Source of the DNA: Eucommia ulmoides | Lineage: Eukaryota; Streptophyta; Magnoliopsida; Garryales; Eucommiaceae | Direction of reading: 5' to 3' | NCBI GenBank assembly: GCA_016647705.1 | Contig: CM028340.1 | Coordinates: 11,485,001 to 11,549,000, forward strand | Length of the DNA stretch: 64,000 nucleotides | Shown: positions 1 through 12,095 of the stretch, piece by piece | Layout of the letters: each line of letters begins with the position of its first letter | How positions within the stretch are numbered: position 1 is the stretch's first letter | Position numbers and translations under genes: made by a program | Notes under the pieces: model-generated | What the model saw: only the letters and a program-made list of their open reading frames with translations | Told to the model about the DNA's origin: nothing | The model's database searches: none

Positions 1-813
1 GTCACCATCGTATGAGGATTTGATTAATCTACTATTTTGCTAATTGATCTCTGCTCTCAATCTTCTTCAAGTATCGCTTGAACTTACATACTTGGTGAAC
101 CCTTCCAACACCTCAAAATTCATAATTTGAGATTCTTGAATCTCTTATGGAAATTTATGAGAATATGTTTCATACAAAAACATTGGTATGCCACCGGTTC
201 ATTCCATTCTCAAAGTCACAATACTACAAATTTGATTCCTTGATATATATCTGACAATAGGCATTATCACATTCTTTCCGCTGACAACGTAAGTGTTTAG
301 TATGGGTCGTAACCATTTCTAACTATCTGTTGTCTTCTTGTCCACCATTGCATAAGCGAATGGGAACAATTGGTTATTTCTATTGTTGACGCTAATGGTG
401 ACCAACAATTTTGCCTTATATTTTGAGACTAGGAATGTGCCATCAATGTTAACTATCGGACGACAGTGTACAAGGTCATCAATAAAGAGTTTGAACGCCC
501 TACATATATACTTGTACACATTAAAATTGTGTTCCCTTCGACTACTGTCGTAAATATATTGAATAACAATATCTTTGTTATAGTGTTGAATTGCATACAA
601 AAACTCCACCTATTGTATTGATAGGTTTTCAACTTTTGAGGGTTGTATATTCCTTAAATTAGAAGACCAGTGTACTTCCCTCTGTGACAACATTCTGCGT
701 AGTTTGATTGCTATCGACATCATTTTGTTCTTTAGTAATAATGTACATCTCAACGAAATTGACATCATTAATGGTTGATAAAATTTGCTGCATTGTGTCA
801 ATAATTTCGCCAC
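1..813 (-). pseudogene. Mutator-like (MULE) transposase remnant
   Basis: A decayed MURA-type DDE transposase of a Mutator-like element. The frame at 319-609 has the hallmark order FKLFIDDLVHCRP, then VNIDGTFL, then KYKAKLLVTISV, then LFPFAYAMVD. This matches the conserved MULE block around the first catalytic aspartate (the SIDGTHL motif). It stops at 319, but the same frame continues leftwards with KWLRPILNTYV and VIMPIVRYI, where functional proteins have the second aspartate region; further stops follow towards base 1. The part at 610-813 is the poorly conserved N-terminal side and is frameshifted relative to 319-609. The gene is truncated by the window edge and cannot encode an active transposase. 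Class is confident; clade within MULEs is not assigned. Confidence 0.8.
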
Positions 814-1079
814 CGGTCATGCACAATTGTGAATACCACAGTACACTTCCTATAACGATTAGTAGAAAGTCGATAGTATAATTTTATATCATATTGTTAA
901 TTATCTATACCCATCTTCTCTGAAACGTTTGCTATCATTTGACGTTATGTTCTCCCAATATTTATCCTTATAATAACCGCCATCGATCTTTCATATCCTA
1001 CACCATCTTGTGTGCTGATAATTTGTTAGCTGTAGTAGCAACAAGTAACATTAATTCTCCTTGCAAGTTTGAAGAAAAA

Positions 1080-2225
1080 AGTGATTACTCACTTAACCTA
1101 GCAAAAAACAAGTTGTTTGCCAAGTTTGTAATTTTTTTCAGAAAAAATCGCTCAATCATTTTATAATTTCAAACATAATTAATTAGAAACAAATATAATT
1201 ACCACACGAAAAAAATTGGGTAGCATTTGGTAACATATCAGATGTCGTTGGAAGGTTCGAAGTTGGTTCAAAAATAATTTTGGTTTAGAAAAATAGGTTG
1301 TTTAGCCAAGTTTGAATGTTTAAAAAAAAATAAAAATTCGCTCACTTATTTTCATTATTTAATAATTTATTTATTATAAATACAAATAATTAACATGCCA
1401 AAAAATTGGGAATCTTTAGGTAACATGTCACATGCCATCAGAGGGTCCAAAATTTTGTAGAAAATCATGTTACAAAAACAATTTGTTTGGCTAAATTGAC
1501 CTTTTTAAACAAAATTTTAATCTTATTTTCATTTTTTAAAACTGCAATGATTATAAATCTAAACACTTATAATGCGAATAAAATTGGAATCTTTCGATAA
1601 CATATTAGGTACCTTTGGAGGGTCCGAAATTGGCTCAGGAATCACGTTTTTATTAAAAATAAGGTGGTTTGGCTAAGTTTGGAATTTTTAAAAATACATA
1701 CTCAGTTATTTTTATTATTTAAAATATTATTTAATATAAATAAAATCAATTAGCATACCAAACAAATAGGAAAGACTTTGGTGACACATTAGGTGCCATC
1801 ATATCATAGGTCTGAAGTCGGTTAAAAAATCATGTCTTTGCAAAAATAAGTTGTTTGGCCAACTTTGAATGTTTGGAAAAAACAAATATTCTCACTCAAT
1901 TTTATTATTTAAAAATTAATTGATCAAATTCAATCAATTACCATACCAAAAAATTGGGAAGGTTTTGGTAACATATCATGTTTTGTTGAAGGGTTTGAAG
2001 TTGGCTCGAAAAGCACGTTTCTTAGTGAAAGGTGGACATTTGATCAATTTTGGACCTTTTTTGAAAAATTAATATCTGCTCACTCATTTTTATTATTTAA
2101 GACCTTATTGATTATAAATACAAACAATTAGCAAGCCAAAAATATAGGATTCTTTGAGTTATATATCAAGTGTCATTGAAAAGTCTGAAGGTGGATCGAT
2201 AATCACTAGAAATTGAACATTTACA
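1080..2225. repeat. Degenerate tandem repeat, ~187 bp unit, about six copies
   Basis: Recurring blocks contain a CCAAAAAATTGGGAA-like core, then TTTGGTAACATATCA, a GGAGGGTCCGAAGTTGG-like segment, then GGTTGTTTGGCTAAGTTT and CTCACTCATTTTTATTATTTAA. Cores lie near 1208, 1400, 1572, 1758, 1945 and 2135, giving spacings of about 172-192 bp, with a partial unit before 1208. The copies are heavily diverged. No coding potential is visible. The array lies just upstream of the minus-strand MULE transposase remnant, so it may be subterminal repeat DNA of that element or an independent satellite-like array. Confidence 0.8.
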
Positions 2226-2955
2226 CGTGTATTAAAATGAACTTTTTTGAAAGTAGTTATATCAAAATTAGATGATCGTTGTTTCTTCTTCAAAGTTCAC
2301 AACTATAGATAGAATTGCGCTAGTGGAAGTTTTACATGAAATTGGTTGAGTAAAATTTGAGATGAGAGATGAGAGTTTGCCTATTATTTATAGACTAACT
2401 CGAAGAGTGCCATGTAAATAATTTAAATAATTGAAGTTATCATTTATAGTATGGTGAAACACTGCAAGATCCAAAAAACACATATTCACTTGAGGAGTTT
2501 GTTCATTGAGCAAAAAGTGCCTCTATCTCGTTTAAAAAATATTCTTGCTCCTATCCAAGTCCAACACGATACTTTTTTTTTTTTTTATATTGTTGTAGTC
2601 ACTCCAACAATCATCATAATATGATTCGATCTAATGCCGCAATTAATTCCAAGGTTTGAGCCAACCCCAAACTCGATATGGATTTTTCTTACTTGAACTA
2701 TTAGTGAAGATATTTCAAAATAATGTGAAAATAAACCTTGGACTAGAAGTTGTATAAATAATTGAGCATGTCATTTCACAACAAGGGACAAAGTTAAGGC
2801 ATGATTGATAAGTCATATCATACTTTATAAGTCATGGAACACTTAAAATAATTATGTAAGTATCATTGATAAGTCATAATATACTTTCTTCGTTCCACAG
2901 TGGCCATCAAAACCCTTTTATTGACCACAAATCTGTTGTTTTCGTTCTACCGCAC
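2226..2955. other. AT-rich sequence without a recognisable gene
   Basis: No coding frame, RNA gene or repeat family could be recognised here. It contains a T-rich run near 2573-2586. It ends at the LTR of the Athila-like element. Confidence 0.6.
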
Positions 2956-4534
2956 TGATCGCTAAAAAATAATGTCCTTTTAATGGTACCGCGATATTAA
3001 TGTAGTACGAGTTCAAATAGTGTCGAACCACAAGGACCAATCTTGTAACTATTAATTTCAATTGTTTTTCTTTCTTCGATAAAATTAAGTTTTTTTTTTA
3101 TTTATTTATTTTTTTTTACTTTGAGTTTTACAAGGAAATAAATATTAGCTCTAAACAATGAGAATAGGGAAGTGGGTTAGAAATTGTGGATTTCATGTTT
3201 TAGAATTATGTCGTTTTCATATTTTCATTTTAATTTGAATTCATGTAAACGAGTGTTCCAATTACAAGTCGGAACTATTCAGAAAGATTAGATTTATTAT
3301 TTTTTGTCATGGTTTATCTTCAGTATGTAATTCTTATGTTACTCTAATTTAGGGTAAATTACAATTTAGGTATAAACTATCCAAATCAATAATCAAATCC
3401 TAAGAATATATTTATATGATTGTTTGTTCTAGATCACAGGTACTAAATCTAACGTTCTAGCAATAATTGAATATAAAATAAAATCTCTACAAAAACATTT
3501 CGAGATTAAATTCAATCGTGATTAAACTATATTTTAAGAAAAATATTCATCATCATATAATTGTTTACACATAAATTAGAATTAATTAAAAATACAGTAT
3601 TACATTAAACCAAATACATATCACAATTCTAATCCGGTAATAGAAAAAGTAGTCATTCATGATTATTTTTTGCTCTTAAAAAATGTTAGTTCCGTATAAA
3701 TTCCATCAAAAAATTATCAACAAAAATCCGAAAGAAGAGGAATCTCACTTCCAGTGGAGATTGGAAAAGAAAATGAAAAAAGAAAAAGAAAAAATAAAAG
3801 TAAAAATAAGAATCGCCTCCTTATTGCCGGCAAAAAGAAAAAAATATATAAGACCCTCCTTTCCTCCAACTCACTCCCCAAGCCAAGAAAAGAAACAAAA
3901 AACATAAAAAATGAATAAAAATCGAAACCCCAATAGAGTGTAACGGTTTTGAAACCGTTTCACCTAGCAAAATTGAGATGGGCCTTGGTTGAAGAAACAA
4001 GAAACATAAAAAAAGAAAAGCAAGCTGGGCTTTGGCCGAACAAATAGCCTAAGGAATAAAAAAAAAATATTACAAATGGTGTTGGGCATTGGCCCAGCGC
4101 ATGGGCCTAGGCCTGGACCTGGAGATATTTAAAGGTAGGCCCGCAAACTCGTTCCACATTTGACAGACCAACACGATTAACTTCGGACGTCTGTATCTTT
4201 TTCATATAAACTCCGATTTTGCCATATGACCAATCATTGAAAAGTTTAGAGAGTCTAGTTTCATATGCAATTTGTTTCATACCAAAATTCCAAATGTGAA
4301 ATTAATTATGACCAAAAGACTGGACATATGTTTTCATTTGAGTGTCGTATACCGCGACTTTTATCTGCTTGATATTTTTCTTGCGCATTTTGCTTCCAAA
4401 AAATGTGCTCTTTATCAAATTCTTCAAATCTACAAAAATAAATAAAATAAATCAATTATACTAATTTAATTTACTCAAAAGGATAACAAAACTTAGATTA
4501 ACAGTATTAGATCGCCTAAATTGTGGCGCGATCA
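2956..4534 (-). repeat. 3' LTR of the Athila-like element
   Basis: On the minus strand the LTR begins TGATCGCGCCACAATTTAGG at 4534 and ends GCGATCA at 2956, giving 7 bp terminal inverted repeats (TGATCGC/GCGATCA). The first ~80 bp recur at 11,683-11,764. Near the 3' end it contains TTGTGGTTCGACACT, a phrase typical of this LTR class. The 75-codon lysine-rich open frame inside it is not a gene. The left boundary rests on the inverted termini only. Confidence 0.75.
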
Positions 4535-5817
4535 CACTCCCAAATCTAAATTTTGCTAATCCTCAAGCAAAAATCATATATATTAATTAAATGAAAAATT
4601 CACTTTCGTAGGGAGCACTGTTGCATTTACTGTATGCAACAAGTCTTTAAACTCCTAGATCACCCCTAGTGGATGAATATAGTCTCGCGGGGGTTTATAG
4701 TAATGCTATCCACAAACATTCCAAGTTCCTTATTATGAATTATATTCCTTATAAAAGATTTATCAATCCTATTCAATGCTAATACATCAAGTTGAGATCA
4801 TACAAGAGTTATTGAAATGGTCATTGGTATCGTAGCACGTGATTACTAGCAATATTTATTTTTCCACCCACAACACACATGCAACTTTCATTTATAATGA
4901 ATTTAGCATGAGTAGCTATCCAACTGGTTTAAACAAACAAATAATTTTTTCCTTGAAACAAAAATATATTTGTATATATATAAAACAAACAATTTTCTTT
5001 AAATAAGTGACATATGTAATGCTAATCTCACTAGGCTTTATTAGGTGTCCGTGTAGCGAGTATTCGGCCAATGATCCCAATTTAGTTAGCTCGGGGCATT
5101 AGGTGTTCAGGCACCCTTCAGGCTTAATAACTCGAACTTCTTCGGTTTTGAGGTTAACGAGTCACTTATTGTCTTAAAAAATTGTTTTCCCATTTTAACG
5201 CGAACACTCAAAATTTACTGAGACAAGAGTCCTTGATTCAACGAAAGTTCATTATTAAGACAAAAAATTATTATTATTAACAAAAATTTATTTATTTATT
5301 TATTTTAAATTCTTGGTTTAAGTTATTCTTATGTCAAAATTTAACAAATCAGCTCATGTATTAAATTTAGAATAAAAGAAAGTTAACATGCATATAAGGT
5401 TCGAAAAATGAAAAAAAATCAGTGCTATGCTCCAATAACTATTCAGTAAACTTGAGTTTGTACCCAACAAACATGTTATCAAGAAATAGATTGACGAAAT
5501 TGATTGTGAAATAAAATATCAGAAGGATTACAAATATCGGAAGGTATACAAGCATTTACCCCCCCAAACTTAAATCCAGCATTATCCTCAATGATAAAAA
5601 CACGAAAAAGTTTTGACAAGAAAAGATATTACCTGGCGTATCCATAGGTATAGCATGAATGAATAGGTGCAGAATGCTTGTAAACCTGTCTACCAATACA
5701 CTTAAGGAGAATCATTACAATAAATTACAATAACAGTAAAACTTTAATAAATAAAATAAAATACTCTAAAACGACAATGGGTTGCCTCCCACTTGGCGCT
5801 AAGTTTAACGTCTTAAT
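4535..5817 (-). other. 3' noncoding region of the Athila-like element with two polypurine-like tracts
   Basis: A purine-rich stretch (TTTGGGAG on the minus strand, about 4537-4545) abuts the 3' LTR where the polypurine tract is expected. A second run, AAGTTTGGGGGGGTAAA on the minus strand (about 5559-5576), lies just beyond the integrase. GGGTTGCCTCCCACTTGGCG at about 5779 is the phrase commonly seen downstream of Athila pol. No env-like frame was found in this ~1.3 kb. Confidence 0.55.
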
Positions 5818-6976
5818 CTAGACGTAATGGAGGCATCGTGAATAAATCCGGTCAACTAAGTTGATTATCTCGATGACGCCCCGCTCCTCAAAGCCTACCA
5901 TATGCTTTAATTTTTGGCCACTAACCTTAAGTTTTCGGCCGTCCCTTAAGTCGATTATCTCCACTACCCCACAGGGGTGCACTCTTTTGACCATAAATGG
6001 GTCATCCCACTTAGATCGAAGTTTTTCTGGAAAAAGTCTCAACTTTGAGTTGAACAACTACATTTTTTGATTAGGATGGAAGGACTTCCTATTAATGATG
6101 TTATCATGAAATGCTCTCGTCCTCTCTTTATAAATTCTCGAATTCTCGAAGGCTTCATTCCACAACTTGGAAAACTCTGAGAGTCGAAGCTTGAATTCAT
6201 CCCCTGCTCGTTTAATCTCAAAATTCAAAGCTCTCATAGCCCGATAAGCATGATGCTCTAGCTCGACAAGTAAATGATACGCTTTTCCATATACCAATCG
6301 GTAAGGTGACATACCAATAGGAGTTTTGTAGGCTGTACCATATGCCCATAAAGCATCAACCAAACGTTTTGACCAATCTTTACAGTCCAAACGTATCGTT
6401 TTCTCTAAGATTTGCTTTACCTCTTTATTGGACATCTCTACTTGACCATTAGTTTGAGGGTGATAAGGTGTAGCCACATTGTGAGTCACAGAATACTTGC
6501 GTACCAATGCCTTAAATGGACTATTAAAAAAATACAATCCTTCATCACTAATAATCTCCTAGGGTATCCCGAACCTGCTGAAAAAATTTGCTCCCTCAAA
6601 AAGCGGAGCACCATCTTACGGTCAGTGGTTCTAGTAGCTATGGGCTCAACCCATTTCGACACATAGTCTACAGCTAGAAAGATATACTCGTGACCAAAGG
6701 ATGTTGGGAATGGTCCCATAAAATCTATGGCCCACATATCAAAGATCTCAATTACTAGGATAGGTTGAAAGGGCATCATATCTCGGTGGGATATTGATTC
6801 CATGGGCTGACACCTGCCACAAGCCTGACAAAATCGGTACACATCATTGAGTAAGGACAGCCAATAAAATCTATATTAAAGCACTTTTGTTGCCATCCTC
6901 TTTCCCCTAAAGTGTCCTCCGCGTGCCTGTGAATGACAAAAATTAAGGATACTGTTAAACTTTCACTCTGGCACAC
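5818..6976 (-). pseudogene. Ty3/gypsy integrase, decayed
   Basis: Integrase region of the Athila-like pol gene, which inserts element DNA into chromosomes. Reading leftwards: an H-H-C-C type zinc-binding region with GGHFRGKRMATKVL and CQACGRC (about 6780-6940); the core with the first catalytic aspartate in WAIDFMGPF (about 6723-6725); the second aspartate in IISDEG (about 6545-6560); the glutamate in HPQTNGQVEMSNKEV (about 6420-6470); and the C-terminal region LFNSKLRLFPEKLRSKWDDPF (about 6000-6057). Defects include a stop in the zinc-binding region, a frameshift plus stop just before IISDEG near 6560-6590, and a stop between NQKM and LFNSK at 6058. Inactive. Confidence 0.9.
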
Positions 6977-7062
6977 ATTTCCTTATCACTTGATCCGCAC
7001 AATGCTTGAATAAGTGCGCATCCTCCCAGTAAAAATGTTTGACCTGTGAGAAGAAATTGTAT

Positions 7063-8908
7063 CTATCTAGTTTTGTCCACTAGGCAAAAATCTCGCCCGG
7101 TAGAAATCTCACCTGTAGCGAGGTAGTTCGCGAAGTGCGCAAACCAAGGTGGGGACACTTCGGCTACTGAAAAAAGTTGTTCATCGGGAAATGAATTCCC
7201 AATGGCCTTTTCTTTCTTGTTATCATTGATAAAAACTCGATATAGGTGGTCGGCCATGAAATTCTCTACTCATTTTTTATCTTTGATCTTAACATCAAAT
7301 TCTTGGAGTAAGAGAACCCACCTAATCAGTTGAGTTTTTTTTTTTTTAATACAATAGGTACCTCAAAGTTGCATGATCGGTGAATATGATATTTTTTGAC
7401 CCTAGAATATAAGATCGAAATTTATCCAATGCAAAAATAATGGCTGACAGCTCTTTCTCGGTAGTAGTGTAATTTACTTGTGCTTCCACAAGTATCTTAC
7501 TTGCATATTATATCACGTGAGATACCTTATCCACACTCTCTCCTAAAACAGTGCCTCAACATATTCGAAAGCATCACACATAATCTCGAAGGGTCGAGAG
7601 TAATCTGGGGGTTGGATGATAGGGGCAGAGACTAGTATGGCCTTAAGCGTCTCAAATGCCTTTCAACATGACTCATAAAAAATGAATGGCACATCTATAG
7701 CGAGCAAATTGCAGAGGGGATGTGCAATCTTCCTAAATTACTTGACGAAGCATTGGAAGAACCCTGCGTGCCCCATGAAGGGTCGAATTTGCTTCACCGT
7801 TGTGGGCGGTGGTAAATTTGCGATGACATCAACTTTAGCACAATCCACCTCAATTCCTTTCTTTGAGATAACATATTCCAACATAATGTTTTGCGGAACC
7901 ATAAAATGGCTTTTCTCCCAGCTCAACACCAAATTAGTTTTCTCATACCTCTCTAGAACCTTCTCTAGATTGTTAAGACATCCTTTGAATGATGTCCCAA
8001 AAACTAAAAAGTCATCCATGAAGACTTCTAGGAAGTTTTCGATCATATCAGAGAAAATTACTAACATGTACCTTTGAAAATTTGTCGGTGAATTGCACAG
8101 TCCAAAGGGCATCATTCGGTTTGCAAAGGTACCAAAGGGGCACGTGAATGTGGTTTTCTATTGATCTTCGGAAAACATCAGGACTTGGTTATATCCCTAG
8201 TATCCATCAAGAAAACGATAGTAAGAAAATCCTGCTAACTTCTACACAATTTGATCAATATATGGTTGCACGAAGTAATCATTTCTCATCATGGCGTTGA
8301 GTTTTCGATAATAAATACAAACTCGCCATCTTGTTGTTTCTCTGGTAAGGACCTACTTTTGCCCAAATTTTTTTTCCACTGTGATCCTCGACCTTTTCGG
8401 CACCACCTGTATGGGACTCATATACTTGCTATCAGAAATTGTGTAAATCCAATAGCTTCAGAACTTCCTTCTTCATCACCTTTCTCATGTTGAGGTTCAA
8501 CTTTTGTTGAAACTCTCTCATCGGTTTTGCATCATCTTCGAGGTGAATTTTCGGCATACACACCGAATGTTTAATCTCCTTCAGATTTGCCACTCCCCAT
8601 CCTATATCCCTTTTATATTGTTTAAGGACCTTAACCAACATTTATTCTTGCTCACTTGTGAGTTCAGCTGAAATAATCACAGGTAGCATATCATCATGCC
8701 CAATGAAGGCAAACTTGAGTGAATCTAGAAGAGGTTTTAGTTCAAGTATTGGTGGGGATTCGATTGATGGTTTCAGTGGCTCACTTGCTAGTGGCGGTAA
8801 CGGTTCAAGTTTCCTAAACTATGGGGTTTCATCATGGTGTATCCTTAACAAGTCATGGACTTTCTCACATAACTCCTCAGATCCCAACCTCTTATCCTCC
8901 ATGTACAC
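7063..8908 (-). pseudogene. Ty3/gypsy reverse transcriptase and RNase H, decayed
   Basis: Central pol region of the Athila-like element, copying element RNA into DNA. 8658-8908 holds the linker (KPLLDSLKFAFIGHDD, then LPVIISAELT). 8432-8641 is the N-terminal part of RT (LKQYKRDIGWG, MREFQQKLNLNMRKV). 7738-8115 is the RT core: MMPFGLCNSPTNFQRYM, then FMDDFLVFG with the catalytic aspartate pair at about 8011-8016. RNase H follows at about 7258-7740, with APIIQPPDYSRPFEIMCDAF and TLLPRKS in place of TTTEKE, then QLIRWVLLLQEFDVKIKDKK. 7063-7257 is the spacer to integrase (MADHLYRV, SFPDEQLFSV). Several stops and frameshifts break the frame, notably 8116-8431 and 7258-7737. Confidence 0.9.
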
Positions 8909-11315
8909 TGTTGATCCTAAGATCTTGATGAATAATTAAATGTTGATATTTTTTGTAGAATTAATGTGTTTATTGAGTGTTTCAGTTTAAAGAGTTTCAG
9001 ACAGTATCATGAAGTAATTGTAAAAGATACAGAGACAATAACATCTTGAAGAAATTGTGAAGGATGCAGAAATTGATACTAAGAGATTGAAGATTCTAAA
9101 GAATCTAAGTGAAAACAACTCTAATCTAATTTTACTCTTAATGTATCTCGATTAGGATCACACACGACACACAATGTTTTTATAATTATTTGTGTTTTTG
9201 ATAAAATCCTAATTAGCTAACATATTTGCTCCTATGTATAATTGAAGAAGAAATATTAATTTAAGAAAGATAATTAATTAAAATTGAATTTAAGTGATAG
9301 TTGAGTTAACCGAGAAAATAAATCTGTTAAAGGGGCAAAAACGTCGAAGAAAATAAATTAAAATTGAATTGAGGAAGGATTACAACAGGGACCGATAGAC
9401 TCATGGTGTTGGAGCGGTCGACTTATGAAAATTAGCTAAAGTCCTTGAATCTTCCGGTCGACAAGTAAGTTGACCTATGGCCAAAAGATGAACTCTCTGA
9501 ATCGTTAGGTCGACAGAGAGGTCGACCTGTGAATGTCTCTGAATCGTCCGATCGATAGATAGATAAGTGGCGATCGACTTATGGGCGAGAAGTTTTGTCT
9601 TGGCTAGTATCTTGCATCGATCGGTCAATCGATGGGCAGAGACTGGTTAACCGACCATGCTGTTTCAGGTTTTGTGGAATTTCAGGATTTATTAAAAAAC
9701 TCGCTGTTAACTAGCCGTTATTTGTTTACTTGATTGAGAAATCTTAGGGATATGTATATATTTAAGATATGATACTTATATTTGAATATCTATATAGATT
9801 TGGTACATGAAATTAAAGTGTTTCTCAAATCGATCCTTCTAATACTTCTTATCTTATCGATTTGTGTTTGAAAATTCTTTGAGAGACTAAATTAAATGTT
9901 TTGAAAGATATAATTAAGTCAAATATACTAGGATTGAAAGGAATCAATATATGGGGTCTATAGGTGATTTTAAATGACATATCTTGTGGAAACTAGCCGT
10001 TATAGGGCTTGTTTCAAGTGGCTTTATATAGACATGCGGATTTCATATAATAGAGAGATAAGATATCAAGAACTAAGTGTTCGTGAGCCATTCTGAGAGT
10101 TATCATTCTATCAAGAATCTTGAGTTCATGAGCTTTCTGAGAGTCATCCTTCTGAAACTATATTGAGTAATTAATTGTGAGATTTTTTCTTGTGAAAAAG
10201 TGTTGTGAATTTTGGCGTCACCGATCTAAGCTTTGTCACGATTCAATCTTCATTCTTTCGGTGATATTCTGGTGAGATTGTTCCAAGCTTTAATTATTTG
10301 TTGTGACTAAATATTATTTTGTTTGTTTGAATTTTTAGATATTGTGAAATCATTTTCTGAACTTTAAAAGTATAAAAAATCTTTTAAAATGATTTGTGTA
10401 ATAATCTAATTACGTGCTCAATTTTGTGTTACCCGTATTATTTTTATAATCGGATTTTTGTTTCCTCACTCAATTCTATCACTAGAAATTATAGGGACAT
10501 TAATTGAGTTTAAATTGATTTGAGATGGTAGAAATTTCAAGTGGGAAGAACTTATCAATTTTATTGTAATTGGTGAGTTGTGTATCAGATTAGATACTAT
10601 TGGAAGTGTCTAATCAGTGGTAGCTTTGAGTTTCAATTTCTTCCGGTAATGAGATTGAGGTTTGATCTTTACCTAGAGTATAAAACGATTAGGTTACTCT
10701 TTTCCTGTGAAAAGATATAGGGGTAATTCTTCCTGAATAGAATTAGATTGTGTGAATTGTAACAATTCAATCCTTACCGGTGAAAAGGATACTTGAAGTG
10801 ATTGTGAGGTTTAATTCTTGAGCCTAAGGTATAAAAAAAAAAAAGGTTAATCCTTAACCTGTGAAAGGATTAGGTTAGTCTTGAGTCTGGGAAAAAGATA
10901 AGGTTATTCTTGAACCTGGGAAAAAGAAAAGGTTATTCCTGAGCCTTGGAAAAGGAAGTTGTAAAGGTTGATTCTGAGTCTGTGAAATGAATAATTGTGT
11001 AAGGGTTTGGTTCCTACCTGTTTAAAGGAATCTTAGTGATTAGTGGGTTCGACTCTCTGCAGAGCTCGGGGGACTGGATTAACCAAGAATAGCTTGATAA
11101 ATCAGTATAAATTTCTAGTGTGCTGCATTCTTTTATTTATTTATTTATTTTTGTGTTGTTTAGTGTGCACTTAGTTGATACTTAATTTCTGCTGCTATAT
11201 AGATAATAATTAATTTAAAATAAAAATCAATTATTTGATTTTTGAAGTATTTTATTTGAATTAATTTTTATCTATCCAATTAACCTCTCTTCTTGGGTAG
11301 TTCACTAGGCCAACA
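8909..11315 (+). mobile_element. Solo LTR, copia (SIRE/Maximus-like) family, copy A
   Basis: Starts TGTTGATCCTAAG and ends GGCCAACA. Flanks are TACAC (8904-8908) and TACAT (11,316-11,320), a 5 bp target duplication with one change. Removing it rejoins the protease-RT linker of the Athila-like element. The 2407 bp lack internal retrotransposon coding sequence. About 9390-9660 carries a cluster of GGTCGAC/GGTCAAC-type motifs, shared with the other LTRs of this family. Orientation follows from the LTRs of the complete copia element at 25-49 kb, whose 5' LTR ends next to a primer-binding site. Confidence 0.88.
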
Positions 11316-11682
11316 TACATGATGGTTACTTCAAGGGGATCCTGAGACAACATAGAAAGTAAAGACTCTTCCACTAATTCATCGATTTGGTTAACCCTAA
11401 CCTACTTCGATGAGTTCTCATCCGGGGGTTGGTTAATAGCCTTATAAAAGTTGAGTCGCACCTTCATGTTTTTGAATGACACATCCATGACTCCTAACCT
11501 GTAGTCAATACAAGCATTGTCTGTGGCTAGGAATAGACGTCTCAATATAACCGGGATTTGATGGCTAGGGTTGGGGATTGGTTCCATGTCTAGGACTATG
11601 AAATCCACGGGGTAGAAAAACTTTTCTACTCTTATGAGCACATCATCAATTATACCCCTCGGTCTTCTGACTGACCTATCAT
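11316..11682 (-). pseudogene. Ty3/gypsy protease C-terminal part
   Basis: The frame at 11,402-11,641 reads LIRVEKFFYPVDFIVLDMEP, then IPVILRRLFLATDNACIDYR, then LGVMDVSFKNMKVRLNF. This is the retroviral-type aspartic protease region of Athila-like pol proteins (usually ILGRPFLATANA; here the glycine is replaced). Upstream DRSVRRPRGIIDDV fits the same family. The active-site DTG half and all of gag are missing because the sequence joins LTR DNA at about 11,680. After 11,402 it runs on into DELVEESLLSMLSQDPLEV before the solo LTR. Non-functional. Confidence 0.85.
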
Positions 11683-11764
11683 CAATTATACTAATTTAAT
11701 TTATTTAAAAGGATAATGAAACTTAGATTAACGGTATTTGATTACGTAAATTGTGGCGCGATCA
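11683..11764 (-). repeat. Fragment of the Athila-like 5' LTR
   Basis: Matches 4451-4534 with few differences and ends with the LTR start TGATCGCGCC (minus strand) at 11,764. It is fused to protease. A 14 bp string, ATCATCAATTATAC, occurs at the join (11,678-11,691) and again 36 bp further left (11,642-11,655). Confidence 0.85.
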
Positions 11765-12095
11765 CGTGCGACCGACATGAACCAATGCACCGTGAAGCCA
11801 CGAAAACCCTTACATCAGTTAGCAATTGAGTGGAGTGTAGCAACTATCGCAGAATCTAGTGAATAATTGCGATCAAAACTCTTGTAGCTGCTATTGCAAA
11901 ATCAGATTTGTTTTCTAAATTTCGGTTTATGTTCTCTAAATTATCGCTTCATCCTTTTTTTTTTTTTTTTTGCTTTTCTATTTTCTAAATTATATTTATT
12001 GTGTTTTTTTTCTAATTCATTTCTTCAAATCGGATTCTCCAAATCTAATTCGTTTCTAATTTGATTTTGGTTCTTAAATTTTATATTATTGTTTT
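11765..12095. other. T-rich noncoding sequence
   Basis: No gene or recognised repeat. It continues after the solo LTR at 14,277; together they form the pre-insertion locus of copy B. Confidence 0.5.

Larger units (their letters stand above)
2956..11764 (-). mobile_element. Athila-like Ty3/gypsy retrotransposon, truncated and interrupted
   Basis: Minus-strand LTR retrotransposon. Its 3' LTR is at the left (2956-4534), followed towards the right by 3' noncoding DNA, integrase, RNase H, reverse transcriptase and protease, all decayed. At the right end only the first ~80 bp of the 5' LTR remains (11,683-11,764), fused directly to protease, so the rest of the 5' LTR, the primer site and gag are deleted. 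The order protease-RT-RNase H-integrase identifies Ty3/gypsy. RT wording such as EVFMDDFLVFG, WEKSHFMV and KKGIEVD fits the Athila clade as known from plants. A copia-type solo LTR (8909-11315) splits the protease-RT linker. No env-like frame is seen between integrase and the 3' LTR. Flanking bases CGCAC and CGTGC are a poor match for a target duplication. Confidence 0.85.

Noticed and set aside
3683..3907. Lysine-rich 74-codon frame
   Set aside because: Lies within the Athila-like LTR and reflects A-rich composition.
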